Assembly (NCBI GenBank): GCA_922989275.2
Contig: OV277869.1
Location: 23,942,189-24,006,188, forward strand
Source of the DNA: Gari tellinella
Taxonomy: Eukaryota; Mollusca; Bivalvia; Cardiida; Psammobiidae
Direction: 5' to 3'
Length of the DNA stretch: 64,000 nt
Shown: one piece after another, positions 59,701 to 63,395 of the stretch
Layout of the letters: each line of letters begins with the position of its first letter
Numbering within the stretch: position 1 is the first letter of the stretch
Notes under the pieces: generated by a model
Told to the model about the DNA's origin: nothing
The model's database searches: none
The model's input: only the letters and a program-made list of their open reading frames with translations
Program-made: the position numbers and the translations under genes

Positions 59701-62700
59701 AGAATTTTTTTGTAGATCGAATATTGTTGCATGTACTGTATTTAGTTTTTGTCTCAAAATGATGAAAATATCAAAGAAAGACTCTTTAACAAAGAGATTA
59801 CCAATAGTACAGACTCAGCAATCAGTATGGCTTCCACAGGTACAATTTACAGCTCTAGTTGAATTAAAAAGGTTGATTCTGACAAAAGACAATGTAGACT
59901 CTGATCAGATGACACATTTTTCAGGGCTTCAGATAAGAGGGAACAAATCCAACATTTACTCATTTCAGCACCAAATCCTATGGTGTTACCAGGGCTCCAG
60001 ATAAGAGGTAGTTATTTCAACAAATCAAACATTTTATCACTCATTTCAGCACCAAATCCTATGGTGTTACTACTCATTAGAATCGTCTCGAAGAGACGAT
60101 TCTAATGAGTAGTGACACCATAGGGTTTAATCCAGAAATAAAGATTTTAAGTTTTGAAAAACTACCCTTATCTGTTGCTCTGTGTTACTACTCATGAGAT
60201 TCGTCTCAAAGAGACGATTCTAATGAGTAGTAAAACCATAGGGTTTACTACTCATTAGATGTCTCCAAGAGAGGATTCTAATGAGTTCAAGATGAATCTA
60301 ATGAGAAGTGACATCATAGGGTTTAATGCAGAATAAGAATATAGTTTTTGAAATACTCTCCTTATCTGGAGCTCTTGATTTCTGATATAGAGCTACGCTG
60401 TTTACTATGTTTGTGAGAATTTTGTGCCATTGCATGACTTGTAGTAGTTTACAAACAGACATTAAAATGCATTGTTTTATGTTGAGCGTTTTCTTTAAAG
60501 GTTTTCTTAGTTTGTGTCTCATAATGTCGCTAAGGTTGACCCGCTGAATCTGTGTCTAATAGATAAGCCAGGGTTTGGTGGAGATAATCAGATTGAACAT
60601 TTACTTTAAAAGTTTTATTACTTTATCTCATAAATAAGCCAAGATTTGGTGGTGACATGGAGGTAAAAATGTTTGAAATGTCTAGTTTTCTTCCTCCAGT
60701 TTGGAGCTCTAAAACGTTTACATTTGATCTTTGCCATGAGACTATCAGACTTACTGAATTGAATAAAATGTTTATTGAGCCCATTTCCCAGTCCAGGCAT
60801 ATACACTTACTACATTTCATATACTACAACAAAATACTATAGATGCTGATGAGTGTCAAACAATATAGACCCTAACCACAGATACTGTATTTCTGGTCAG
60901 GGTCTATATTGTCTACATTGGAACAATTCTGGTTTTCTCATGGTAAAACTCATCTGTTTCCAATGATTAACTACAGAGTATTGGACACTTTGCTCTAGAA
61001 ATACTTGAGATTGTTGAATTGAGTTGTCACAACATAGCCATCATTGGATGCATCTTTTATCATGAGTGATACTGTTTGAATGGCTTCAATTATTAAGAAT
61101 ATTTTCATGTTGTGTACATACATTTTATTCATGGGTATGACTGTCTTGCTTATCTAGTTCTTCTCAATCATTGTTTTCTGCATTGAGTGACAAAGTTTTC
61201 CTGCCTAATGTGACCTGCATGTTATTTTGTACTAGGGGAAACTAACAGCCAGTGCTGTGGGCTCCATTGTCGGGATGCAATCAGCAGAGATACAGCAAAT
61301 TGCCTCGGAGTATGCAGAGAAGGTGGGTATTCCCTTGGACTGTGTACATGTCATGTCAGTAAACCCCAGTCTTGATAAACCTGGTAACCAGGTTAAAAAG
61401 CGTTTGAGTTGAGTCTGGGATCGTTCTCAAGCATATTGATTGGTCAGATTTTGAGCTTTTGCTCAAATCCTATAATTCAAATGCTTGAGAATGATCTCAG
61501 ACTCAACTCAAATGCTATAACCTTGGACTCTGACATCAATTGCATTTGCAAATAGTTTTAATCCTGCTCATATGCAGAATAACTCAACATCTGATCATGA
61601 CCCAAGCAGCTTGAACCAGGAAAAAAACCTTTTCCCCTCCATATCAAAAGTGTTAAATGTCTATATCCAGCTGTGTTGAAAGCCGGTGACTGTATGAATG
61701 AAGATGAAAGTAAATCAGAAAGCTTTTATAGAAGCTTCCTGCTTTACTTTCATCTTGTTTTAAGCTGCCAACTGTTTTATACACTATCAGTTATTCAGTT
61801 ATGGTTCTGATATGAGGGGGAAGGTAAAGATGCCCTATGGAGGAAATGTTACTGGGGTTTTTGATAACCCTTCTCCTGCTGCTGGCATATATTGGCACTT
61901 TTTGAAAACAGGCTAGACCCAGATCAGACAACTCCAAAAGGAGCTGTCTGATCAGAGTCTGCCCTGTTTTCTTATAGGATCTGTTTGATATGAATTTGCA
62001 CTCTCTTTGAGACAATTATGATGAGTAGTCACATCATTGTGTTTTGTTAACACATTGAACCCTAGCGACAAGTATTCTCGTCATTAACAAATCATCTACC
62101 TATCAAGAGTACACATGTCCTATGCAAATAGTGTAGACCCTGATCAGAGGGCTCCTTAAGGAGCCCTCTGATTAGGGTCTACACTGTTTGTCATTTTGTA
62201 AAATATTGTTAACAACCTCCCTAATTATTCAAAAATGGACTAAATTTAATTGTAAACTGGAATTGCCCATTTAAAGTTTCAGGGGTGAATGAGTTATAAC
62301 ATAAGGGACTTAATATTTGAAATACTGACATTATCTAGAGCTCTGTATGATTGAACATAGGCATCTGCAATTTATTAATTTACTATTTTTTGTATTTAAT
62401 GTTAACTGTCACTATTGTCTGACTGCTTATTATTCATTTTACTTTCATATTGTATATTGCTGTAATTTTGGAGTATCAATTGGGTTTTAAAAAAAGAAAC
62501 ATATATCGAATCTTTCTCTGCCATGAAATCATTTTCTTTAAACACTTCTGTATTTATTTCACCTATTTAGAATGTATACTTACTATCTAAAGATACTGAC
62601 CAAACTTATTTCTGTATCATTTCCAAAGTTTTTTATTATTGTTTAGAGTCAAGTATTCACTTGTATATTTCAAAACAATTGTGAGGGGCTTCCGTGGCCT

Positions 62701-63395
62701 AGTGGTATAGTCACTGTGACTTACATCACTAAGCTCCTCATCGCTGTGAGTTCGAATCCCAGTAGGGTCGTTTGGATTTTTCATGTGGGGAAGCCTTCAA
62801 GCTGGCTTGCGGAAGGTCGGTGGTTCTACCCAGTTGCCGATTTGTGCCTGTTACAGTGCATAAAGGACTTCTGGGGTCTTCCTCCACCTGTGATTAGCTG
62901 GACGTCGCGATATGACTGAAATACTGTTGAAAGCGACGTAAAATCAAAACAAATCAAATCAAATCAAAACAATTGTATAAGGATGTCATATTTCTATTGA
63001 CAAAAACTTATTTAACTGATTACTCAATAAACACACCTTTTTAATGTAGTCCTCCAATGAAGAGAGTAGTTCTGCTTTGTAAGACATGAATGTTCAACAT
63101 AAGAAATAGTTTCTATCTCCATGCATATGGCAGGTTAAAGCAGACTGAAAGTAAGTGATCACCTGTCTTCTAAACTAGAAATAGGCTATGGAGTAAAGGA
63201 ATAGAAATTATTTTCCAATAATGAGCTATGCTTGTACTCCAGCAACTCTTGTTTATAACTGGATATTTCTTTTGCTAGCAATCTGAGATTGAGCAGATTG
63301 AGAAGAGCGAGAGAGTGGGTGGAGCCCAGCAACACAAGCGGGTCACAGCTGCCCTGGGCAAGCAGATTCAACAACAAACCACAAAACTGGATGAG
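23661..63395 (+). CDS. CCDC93: CCDC93, N-terminal part (11 exons; continues beyond window)
   Basis: Subunit of the CCC complex (COMMD proteins, CCDC22, CCDC93) of Commander, which works with WASH and Retriever in endosome-to-surface recycling, including of LDL receptors. Join: 23661-23753, 40389-40502, 46592-46686, 48454-48565, 50454-50552, 56714-56770, 57711-57845, 58778-58870, 59601-59651, 61236-61322, 63279-63395. This is 1053 nt, 351 residues, uninterrupted, all GT-AG. Diagnostic blocks: [125 protein letters not shown]. These cover the N-terminal NN-CH (calponin-like) domain and the start of the coiled coil. The C-terminal coiled-coil half of the roughly 630-residue family protein lies to the right of the window. 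Intron 1 is 16.6 kb. Confidence 0.96.
24037..24281 (-). repeat. Right arm of the ~245-bp inverted repeat
   Basis: Reverse-complement partner of 22393-22635, located in CCDC93 intron 1. It includes GCGAGATTATGTGTCACGTG and other shared blocks. The 1.4 kb between the arms contains a tRNA-like repeat, the probable INSIG first exon, the shared promoter and CCDC93 exon 1. Confidence 0.85.
24829..24905 (+). repeat. tRNA-like sequence
   Basis: TAGCTCAATCAGTTAAGCAT (A-box region) followed by GGGTTCAAATCCC (B box). Acceptor-stem pairing is poor, so probably a tRNA-derived repeat. It is followed directly by the ATGCCCCCGG repeat. Confidence 0.5.
24936..26446 (+). repeat. ATGCCCCCGG-ended repeat with tandem units
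   Basis: Starts with TATGCCCCCGGCATC and ends with CACCGGGGGCATA, a short terminal inversion. The interior has tandem ~150-190-bp units with GACCTTGACCTAA and GGTTAACTAGATTTTACCG (near 25050, 26200 and 26380). One unit is split by the TA-flanked element 25153-26128. This type of repeat is common in mollusc genomes. Confidence 0.7.
25153..26128 (+). mobile_element. TA-flanked DNA element, pogo/mariner-like, non-autonomous (976 bp)
   Basis: Ends are CAGTGTAGCTCC...GGAGCTACACTG, each flanked by TA (25151-25152 and 26129-26130). The subterminal sequence is rich in CGCGATA and TTCGCG. The parallel tandem unit near 26297 (GTTTACTACAATGCTT) shows the empty site with a single TA. No transposase frame is seen. 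Confidence 0.85.
26450..27010. other. CCDC93 intron 1, no gene or clear repeat seen
   Basis: AT-rich intronic sequence with only chance short frames. Confidence 0.5.
27018..27480 (-). pseudogene. Truncated non-LTR retrotransposon ORF, C-terminal end
   Basis: The minus strand encodes [20 protein letters not shown], a Cys-x-Cys...His...Cys finger typical of the C-terminus of non-LTR ORF2 proteins. The reading frame is shifted near 27,270. Upstream sequence in another frame ([10 protein letters not shown]) continues it. Only this end remains, as in a 5'-truncated, decayed copy. Confidence 0.6.
27700..27905 (+). mobile_element. Family A MITE, partial
   Basis: CCAATTACTCCATAAATATG with a partly duplicated hairpin; the right end is missing. 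Confidence 0.7.
28270..29240 (+). repeat. Tandem array of ~142-bp units with GACCTTGACCTCTGACC
   Basis: Six diverged units, each with CATATACCATATCTTCTATG, CATACATCTTAAGATGGTG and TTGACCTTGACCTCTGACC, starting near 28390, 28535, 28670, 28815, 28957 and 29100. In CCDC93 intron 1. No function visible. Confidence 0.85.
29672..29990 (+). repeat. Tandem array of ~85-90-bp units
   Basis: Four units built on AATAGATCTATTTGTATGTG followed by TCAAGTACCTGTGG and a poly-T run. Minus-strand frames over this stretch are by-products of the repetition. Confidence 0.8.
30433..30558 (-). mobile_element. Family A MITE, left remnant of a split copy
   Basis: Matches the family A half TTTAAGTGGTC...ACTAGAAACAGGCTAT and then the subterminal part up to GGAACTA. 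It continues after the Tc1/mariner insertion at 40046-40110, ending in TGGATTAA. The outermost layer of the nest. Confidence 0.75.
30684..30711 (+). repeat. Poly-G tract
   Basis: Twenty consecutive G, one T, then seven more G. Inside the Tc1/mariner relic. A likely G-quadruplex former and a likely place for sequencing error. Confidence 0.9.
30716..33279. other. Non-coding left interior of the Tc1/mariner relic
   Basis: No credible gene. Contains a diverged family B hairpin fragment near 32335-32400 and a very GC-rich palindromic block at 32886-32975 (GGGGGCCTCCGGCCCCCTGG-type). Confidence 0.5.
33280..33489 (+). pseudogene. Tc1/mariner transposase, N-terminal fragment
   Basis: Frame [20 protein letters not shown] through [14 protein letters not shown] resembles the paired-type helix-turn-helix of Tc1 transposases, including the GRP(R/K)-type hook between the two helices. 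It is cut off where the LINE 3' end begins. Confidence 0.75.
33800..33990 (-). repeat. ~46-bp tandem repeats in the LINE 3' UTR
   Basis: Four units with ACATTCGACTTGTAGCAATA and AGCAGCGTAGCAGCAAA. They lie between the ORF2 stop and the 3' tail. Confidence 0.8.
34057..34515 (-). pseudogene. LINE ORF2 C-terminal part after a frameshift
   Basis: Continues ORF2 in another frame ([15 protein letters not shown] onward) across a TTTTAAAATT run at about 34517-34530. Contains a CCHC finger, [18 protein letters not shown], as at the end of many LINE ORF2 proteins. The shift in a short homopolymer could be a real mutation or an assembly error. Confidence 0.8.
34533..37529 (-). CDS. LINE ORF2: APE endonuclease and reverse transcriptase
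   Basis: The frame is open from just after the ORF1 TAG (37529) to TAA at 34535-34533. The first ATG is at 37388, inside the endonuclease domain and after its opening motif [12 protein letters not shown], so a start at 37388 would remove catalytic sequence. Endonuclease motifs: [19 protein letters not shown] (about 37040), VIDYLIVSD and SRHMPI (Arg where SDH is usual, His kept). Reverse transcriptase: GNYRGISLL, motif [10 protein letters not shown] (about 35570), [10 protein letters not shown], motif C LLFADDL (about 35255), VNTDKSKIM. The frame is cut by a one-base shift; the C-terminal 152 codons follow at 34515-34057. Confidence 0.9.
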   Translation of the reverse strand, partial: GIGRGPNDKDNLNILCWNIDGFKNKILDDEFINYLQEFDIFALLETWLIESTEIVSVFPNHVCYFLEAKRNANRGRAMGGTVVFVKKELNNHVTRINDDCNFAIALKLESGFVSDSETVMLFVYIPPVMSPFYTQDDLKGIAMLESEIMDLLTNGYTELVILGDLNARTSNENEFIVCSNNDTDIEPFEDLFLNDENFAPRMSCDNKSNVFGKDLIELCKAYVLRIANGRIFNGETSGEFTYISPTGCSVIDYLIVSDYLWTRISDFSIEKRTESRHMPIVCKLKVNSNLEVNQSGERADNHSSTYKYVFNEYNTEIYRNKLRVTLTTGNLRSTLNFVMDLSNCIDDVVKFCCDILYKSAECCLVRTRNTNTTQPVWFDTECRQLKYLKNNLLRQFRRSKTDSNLNRYIEARNSFKEICDMKRTQHYKERCNELIDNANNPRSFWKKLNRIVKTRNNQKHNISAEEWKEYFEGLFCSEQTEEDTHANEIEIDTDFNEIEDAILNTEITDEEILRAVKALRRGKSAGEDNIIPEFFISGIDAILPIINSLFNRLYETGQFPESWSKAIIVTIHKKGDINVPGNYRGISLLDIFGKLYTSILTRRVTFFLNVFDKIKEPQAGFREGYSTTDNAFILQALISKQLSKRGGKLYVAFVDFKKCFDLIHRDKLWKVCLANGLRGKLYTAMTGLYKSVQACIRTNEGLTEYINCPIGLKQGCLASPILFVIFINELVKAIENSGLYGIRLTPDMTEVLCLLFADDLSLTADTVVGLQRLLHLLKRYCDENLVQVNTDKSKIMVFKNGGNLSKFEKWTYDGNEIEVVNNFSYVGTTFTRQLSYSKMASVQALKAKRVLVSVLTKLYGYGQLPRNVFFNIFDTKISPVLLYGSEIWGVHRQPSVEIIHNYACKRYMCVKSKTTNIAVLGDCGRFPLFITAAKRVLKYWCKITKMPDTRLVKKAYCMLKYLSEQNKTNWATNVKDMLFSNGMGNVWESQYVINEALF
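37530..38813 (-). CDS. LINE ORF1: 2A peptide, coiled coil, RRM-like nucleic-acid chaperone
   Basis: 427 residues. A hydrophobic stretch (about 46-58, [13 protein letters not shown]) and then a 2A-like signature [13 protein letters not shown] with the NPG|P break point at residues 124/125. This is followed by a heptad-rich coiled coil (about 135-250, many Glu/Lys/Leu) and an L1-ORF1-like RRM region (about 255-340: [43 protein letters not shown]). Such ORF1 proteins bind the element's RNA. Ends with TAG at 37532-37530, in the same frame as ORF2. Confidence 0.88.
   Translation of the reverse strand: MGVDLTTYRARIGAFHPNHRRNKNLTWILYSANTKGSDIHLRTLATMIIILTVTTLAERMIATYSLSMIPSDPFSIREGVGSSSDGAAVTFGWFTRSFSCNADLNPYIKFLQLLLAGDIELNPGPITGEVSGADLLTAITSLEKRLISTENKLITETQSVKQEVTSLKSDINIVKQESSAIRKEIGELRHDQQKMKHEMTDIKQEMNSLRDIHEHLQLDVDSMNNDYSHKFDSLDEMRENIEHLERESIKNHMRVFGLEDQNNETYEQLKSKVINEVLKVASPNEGFRPDDIKHVRRLGDYDPNYTRMVLVTFRFDDDKFKVYMGREALRIVGIRVSDDLTKRQRGQLKSLKGKGSVGYFYKGKLYEREPKDSTNTKNYDRVFIRANRRLNQTEITDEVIQQVDATDNVTDSGSNSSMTIDDTSHVQ
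38439..38465 (-). other. 2A ribosome-skipping motif in LINE ORF1
   Basis: GDIELNPGP matches the D(V/I)ExNPG|P consensus. The family knowledge is that 2A sequences occur near the ORF1 N-terminus of several invertebrate LINE clades. Activity here is inferred. Confidence 0.85.
39346..39757 (+). pseudogene. Tc1/mariner transposase, remainder (broken)
   Basis: [18 protein letters not shown], then a +1 shift to [15 protein letters not shown], an in-frame TGA, and [19 protein letters not shown], the Tc1 block holding one catalytic Asp (xDESRxxL). After a deletion of most of the catalytic core the C-terminal end [20 protein letters not shown] remains, followed by TAG at 39755-39757. The pieces are in order with the N-terminal fragment across the LINE. 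Confidence 0.78.
40112..40363 (-). mobile_element. Family A MITE immediately upstream of CCDC93 exon 2
   Basis: TTAACCTATTACCCCATAGC ... GGGGTAATGGGTTAA, hairpin centre GCGCCTTAAAGGCGC. Ends 25 bp before the exon. Confidence 0.9.
40389..40502 (+). CDS. CCDC93: CCDC93 exon 2
   Basis: Acceptor ATCAACAG, donor GTAAGT, 38 codons in phase 0 ([13 protein letters not shown]... to GLSPFDK). A family A MITE ends 25 bp upstream (TTAA at 40360-40363) and another starts 16 bp downstream (TTAA at 40519-40522). Confidence 0.97.
40519..40763 (-). mobile_element. Family A MITE immediately downstream of CCDC93 exon 2
   Basis: TTAATCCTTTACTTCATAGC ... GAGGTTATGGGTTAA. Starts 16 bp after the exon, in the same orientation as the upstream copy. 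Confidence 0.88.
40855..41492 (+). repeat. Minisatellite: 53-bp units then 36-bp units
   Basis: Eight 53-bp units start at 40855, 40908, ... 41226 (ACTGGTATATGAGATAAGAC...). From 41234 the array switches to 36-bp units lacking the GGGCAGAAGTACTGGTAT piece, about seven copies, and the last copy regains GGGCAGAAG. Because 36 is a multiple of three, a spurious minus-strand frame spans it. Confidence 0.95.
41516..41729 (+). mobile_element. Family F MITE, complete
   Basis: TTAACCCTTAGCCTGCCACG ... GGTGGGCTAAGGGTTAA with a perfect type 2 hairpin (GCAAACAGCTTGGATCCGGA ...). Confidence 0.88.
42160..46124 (+). mobile_element. Non-autonomous DNA transposon with 25-bp TIRs and six interior 16-mers
   Basis: Perfect 25-bp inverted ends, CGGCTAAAACAAGGTATTTG... 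at 42160-42184 and its complement at 46100-46124, with a 3-bp AAT duplication (42157-42159, 46125-46127). The interior has no credible transposase. It carries six exact copies of TGTTACGGACACTACA (42346, 42701, 44977, 45519 forward; 44625, 45366 reverse) and a family A MITE (43885-44138). Superfamily unknown. Confidence 0.85.
43885..44138 (-). mobile_element. Family A MITE nested in the 3,965-bp element
   Basis: AATCCTTTACTCCATAGCCT ... GGAGTAATGGGTTAA with a decayed hairpin. Confidence 0.8.
46592..46686 (+). CDS. CCDC93: CCDC93 exon 3
   Basis: Acceptor TTACCTTTAG, donor GTAAGTA. Encodes [20 protein letters not shown] through IGQK and ends in phase 2. A family E MITE is inserted at the TA at position +6/+7 of the donor, so only GTAAG before it is original intron sequence on this side. 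Confidence 0.97.
46694..46896 (+). mobile_element. Family E MITE inserted in the CCDC93 exon 3 donor region
   Basis: CAGTAAAAACTCTCTAACAC ... GGAGAGGTTTTACTA flanked by TA (46692-46693, 46897-46898). Hairpin arms AAAGCAAGGTGACAG, middle AGCTCCTTTAGGAGCT. The left TA is donor position +6/+7. Confidence 0.88.
46900..47820. other. CCDC93 intron 3, no gene seen
   Basis: Unique-looking intronic DNA with a small palindrome CCGAACTGG/CCAGTTCGG at 47459-47482. Confidence 0.45.
47822..47925 (+). mobile_element. Family E MITE, left half
   Basis: TACAGGAAAACTTCTGTATT, AAGACAGGTGACAGC and GGTGACAGTAAAACAGAAA, then the match stops before the hairpin's second arm. Confidence 0.7.
48188..48436 (+). mobile_element. 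Family B MITE just upstream of CCDC93 exon 4
   Basis: TTAACACATTGAACCTTAGC, hairpin GGCTCCTGCAGGAGCC, right end AAAAGTTTCAGGGG. The right TTAA is lost; about 20 bp remain before the exon. Confidence 0.85.
48454..48565 (+). CDS. CCDC93: CCDC93 exon 4
   Basis: Acceptor GTTTTATAG, donor GTAAGG. Completes Ile, then [20 protein letters not shown] through HIYPVVQ. A family B MITE ends about 20 bp upstream and a family A MITE begins about 14 bp downstream. Confidence 0.97.
48579..48832 (+). mobile_element. Family A MITE just downstream of CCDC93 exon 4
   Basis: ATAACCCATTCCCCCATAAA ... GAGGAAAGGGTTAA, hairpin centre GCGCCTTAAGGCGC. Confidence 0.87.
48835..48980 (-). mobile_element. Family A MITE, deleted copy
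   Basis: TTAACCCTTTACCCCATAAC ... GGGGTAATGGCATAA; the hairpin middle is deleted. Confidence 0.8.
49118..49625 (+). repeat. Tandem array of ~165-bp units
   Basis: Repeated words CATATTTGGTATGCATGTG, AGTGACCTTGACATTAAACT, GGGCCCGTATTTAGGTTTC. About three units; a single related unit lies at 43250-43480. Confidence 0.75.
49682..49933 (-). mobile_element. Family A MITE
   Basis: TTAACCCTTTACTTCATAGC ... ATTAAAAGGTTAA; a 71-codon frame across it is only the translated repeat. Confidence 0.85.
50192..50386 (+). mobile_element. Family D MITE upstream of CCDC93 exon 5
   Basis: CAGGACTCCAGATAAGAGAA ... CCTTAATCTGGAGCCCTG, core ATCGTCTCGAAGAGACGAT. Ends 67 bp before the exon. Confidence 0.8.
50454..50552 (+). 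CDS. CCDC93: CCDC93 exon 5
   Basis: Acceptor CACTGTTACAG, donor GTAACT, 33 codons [20 protein letters not shown] through NKNHKTPE, phase 0. A family B MITE starts 26 bp after the donor, preceded by a scrap of a family E end. Confidence 0.97.
50579..50825 (+). mobile_element. Family B MITE downstream of CCDC93 exon 5
   Basis: TTAACTCATTGAGCCCTAGT ... AAGTTTCAGGGGATAATGAG. Perfect 66-bp palindrome at 50657-50722, centred on CTCCTGCAGGAG. Confidence 0.88.
51500..52200 (+). repeat. Tandem array, ~170-bp units
   Basis: Four diverged units with AAACTTGCCCCACCCACTGG, CGGCCATGTTTTTT and GGTAGAGGATCA. A common bivalve repeat type. Inside the hAT-like element. Confidence 0.85.
52570..53140 (+). repeat. 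Tandem array, ~190-bp x 3
   Basis: Units with GGGTGGCCTCAATAAAATTT, AGCAAAATGCGTGGACA and GATATTGCATCGATCTTCAA. Inside the hAT-like element. Confidence 0.88.
53580..53655 (+). repeat. GACGGACGGACG...TAGCTCACC repeat end
   Basis: GGACGGACGACGACGGACAC then ATAGCTCACCTTGGCACTTT and GTGCCAGGTGAGATAAAA, a short stem typical of the end of an abundant bivalve repeat. Confidence 0.65.
53700..54770. other. Right interior of the hAT-like element, no gene seen
   Basis: AT-rich with only short frames; nothing resembling a transposase. Confidence 0.5.
54882..55118 (+). mobile_element. Family B MITE, main part
   Basis: TCAACTCTAGTGACGAGTAT, perfect hairpin GGCTCCTGGAGGAGCC, end AAGGGGTAAATGGGTTAA. Its left end was separated by the hAT-like insertion. 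Confidence 0.82.
55340..55520 (+). mobile_element. Hairpin MITE (GACCGCTTAATGCAGGACAA type)
   Basis: GACCGCTTAATGCAGGACAA and AGAAAGCTCCTAACAGAGCT fold on ATTTGTCCTGCATTTAGCAG. A related hairpin lies at 2810-2890 (TAATGCAGAAAGTTCCTAAG). Ends include AGAGGTTTCACTGG, close to family E. Confidence 0.7.
55875..56345 (+). repeat. Tandem array, ~155-bp x 3
   Basis: Units with AGAGACTTGATATTTGGCAT, CAGTACAAGTTTGGTCATG and AAGGTCAAGGTCATTTACAG. In CCDC93 intron 5. Confidence 0.82.
56714..56770 (+). CDS. CCDC93: CCDC93 exon 6
   Basis: Acceptor TTTGTTTTTTCAG, donor GTTAGA, 19 codons [19 protein letters not shown], phase 0. It corresponds to the family's short acidic/lysine-rich stretch before YKPxRKYKRH. 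Confidence 0.9.
57199..57690 (+). mobile_element. Family A MITE carrying another family A copy at its centre
   Basis: CATAACCCATTAATCCATAG ... AGCAGAATGCACC, TTAA, [copy 57362-57613], TTAA, GGTGCATTCTGCTTTACT ... ACTAGAAACAGTCT. Removing the inner copy and one TTAA restores GCACCTTAAGGTGC, the intact hairpin centre. Confidence 0.92.
57362..57613 (+). mobile_element. Family A MITE inserted in the hairpin centre of another
   Basis: TTAACCCATTACCCCATAAA ... TTGGGTAATGGGTTAA, with exact TTAA target duplication. Its own hairpin is intact (middle GTGCCTTAAAGCAC). Confidence 0.93.
57711..57845 (+). CDS. CCDC93: CCDC93 exon 7
   Basis: Acceptor TGTTTACAG, donor GTGAGT, 45 codons [20 protein letters not shown] through [14 protein letters not shown]. 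The upstream intron ends about 25 bp after a family A MITE fragment. Confidence 0.97.
58366..58530 (+). mobile_element. Palindromic MITE of another family
   Basis: CACCAGTTGGCAGTGTGCTA and the complement-like CACTGTCAACTGGTAATGTG at the ends; hairpin TTTTGGCGGAAACA/TATTTCCGCCAAAA around CGCGCCAAGGCGCTCG. Confidence 0.75.
58557..58742 (+). mobile_element. Family F MITE
   Basis: Type 2 hairpin GCAAACAGTTTTGATCCAGA ... with CACGTAACACGG middle, right part TTTGAAGCAGACAACAATTC, ending GGTTAA. Ends 35 bp before CCDC93 exon 8. Confidence 0.78.
58778..58870 (+). CDS. CCDC93: CCDC93 exon 8
   Basis: Acceptor TACTATGCAG, donor GTGAGC, 31 codons ([20 protein letters not shown]...), low-complexity charged linker, phase 0. 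Confidence 0.92.
58935..59060 (+). mobile_element. Family E MITE without hairpin
   Basis: CAGTAAAATCTCTTTATAAA ... AATAAAGGTTTTACTGG; the hairpin has been lost. Confidence 0.7.
59260..59573 (+). mobile_element. Family D MITEs, one complete and one partial
   Basis: AGATAAGAGGGAGTAAACTC ... CTCCCCTTATCTGGAGCC (to 59459), then a second right part ending CTTCTCTGGAGCCCTG, 28 bp before exon 9. Confidence 0.78.
59601..59651 (+). CDS. CCDC93: CCDC93 exon 9
   Basis: Acceptor TTTATTTTCAG, donor GTAAGA, 17 codons [18 protein letters not shown] family D repeat ends about 28 bp upstream. Confidence 0.92.
59925..60382 (+). mobile_element. Cluster of nested family D MITEs
   Basis: CAGGGCTTCAGATAAGAGGG is followed after about 70 bp by a second left end CAGGGCTCCAGATAAGAGG. 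Three or four cores ACTCATTAGAATCGTCTCGA/GAGACGATTCTAATGAGTAG follow, with right ends near 60180 and 60380. Confidence 0.78.
60400..61230. other. CCDC93 intron 9, no gene seen
   Basis: Contains a small hairpin scrap near 60860-60915 (ATATAGACCCTAACCACAG / TGGTCAGGGTCTATATTG), a decayed family B centre. Confidence 0.45.
61236..61322 (+). CDS. CCDC93: CCDC93 exon 10
   Basis: Acceptor TTTTGTACTAG, donor GTGGGT, 29 codons [20 protein letters not shown] through ASEYAEK, matching the family block LTASSVGxIVG...SEYAEK. Confidence 0.96.
61401..61515 (+). repeat. Foldback repeat, ~36-bp arms
   Basis: GCGTTTGAGTTGAGTCTGGG ... AAGCATA pairs with ATGCTTGAGAATGATCTCAG ... CAAATGC around a ~45-bp loop; two mismatches. 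Confidence 0.8.
61670..61790 (+). mobile_element. Hairpin MITE fragment, type 1-like
   Basis: GAATGAAGATGAAAGTAAAT and AGAAAGCTTTTATAGAAGCT fold on GCTTTACTTTCATCTTGTTT. Confidence 0.65.
62047..62296 (+). mobile_element. Family B MITE
   Basis: TTAACACATTGAACCCTAGC, hairpin GGCTCCTTAAGGAGCC, end TTTCAGGGGTGAATGAGTTA. Confidence 0.87.
62683..62963 (+). mobile_element. tRNA-derived SINE with 13-bp target duplication
   Basis: Head with A box TGGCCTAGTGG and B box GTTCGAATCCC; middle GCTTGCGGAAGGTCGGTGGT resembling the Nin-DC-type conserved SINE domain; LINE-like tail ATGACTGAAATACTGTTGAA and a CAAAT-rich 3' end. Flanked by TCAAAACAATTGT at 62670-62682 and 62964-62976. The exact duplication means a fairly recent insertion. 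Confidence 0.9.
63010..63205 (+). mobile_element. Family A MITE with deleted hairpin centre
   Basis: CTGATTACTCAATAAACAC ... AGACTGAAAGTAAGTGATCA ... GGCTATGGAGTAAAGGA; ends 74 bp before exon 11. Confidence 0.75.
63279..63395 (+). CDS. CCDC93: CCDC93 exon 11
   Basis: Acceptor CTTTTGCTAG, donor GTAAGC, 39 codons ([20 protein letters not shown]... to QQQTTKLDE), start of the coiled coil. No further CCDC93 exon is recognisable in 63396-64000. Confidence 0.95.

Noticed and set aside
59525..60004. 159-codon frame as a gene
   Set aside because: It runs over CCDC93 exon 9 in another frame and through family D repeats; no domain resemblance.
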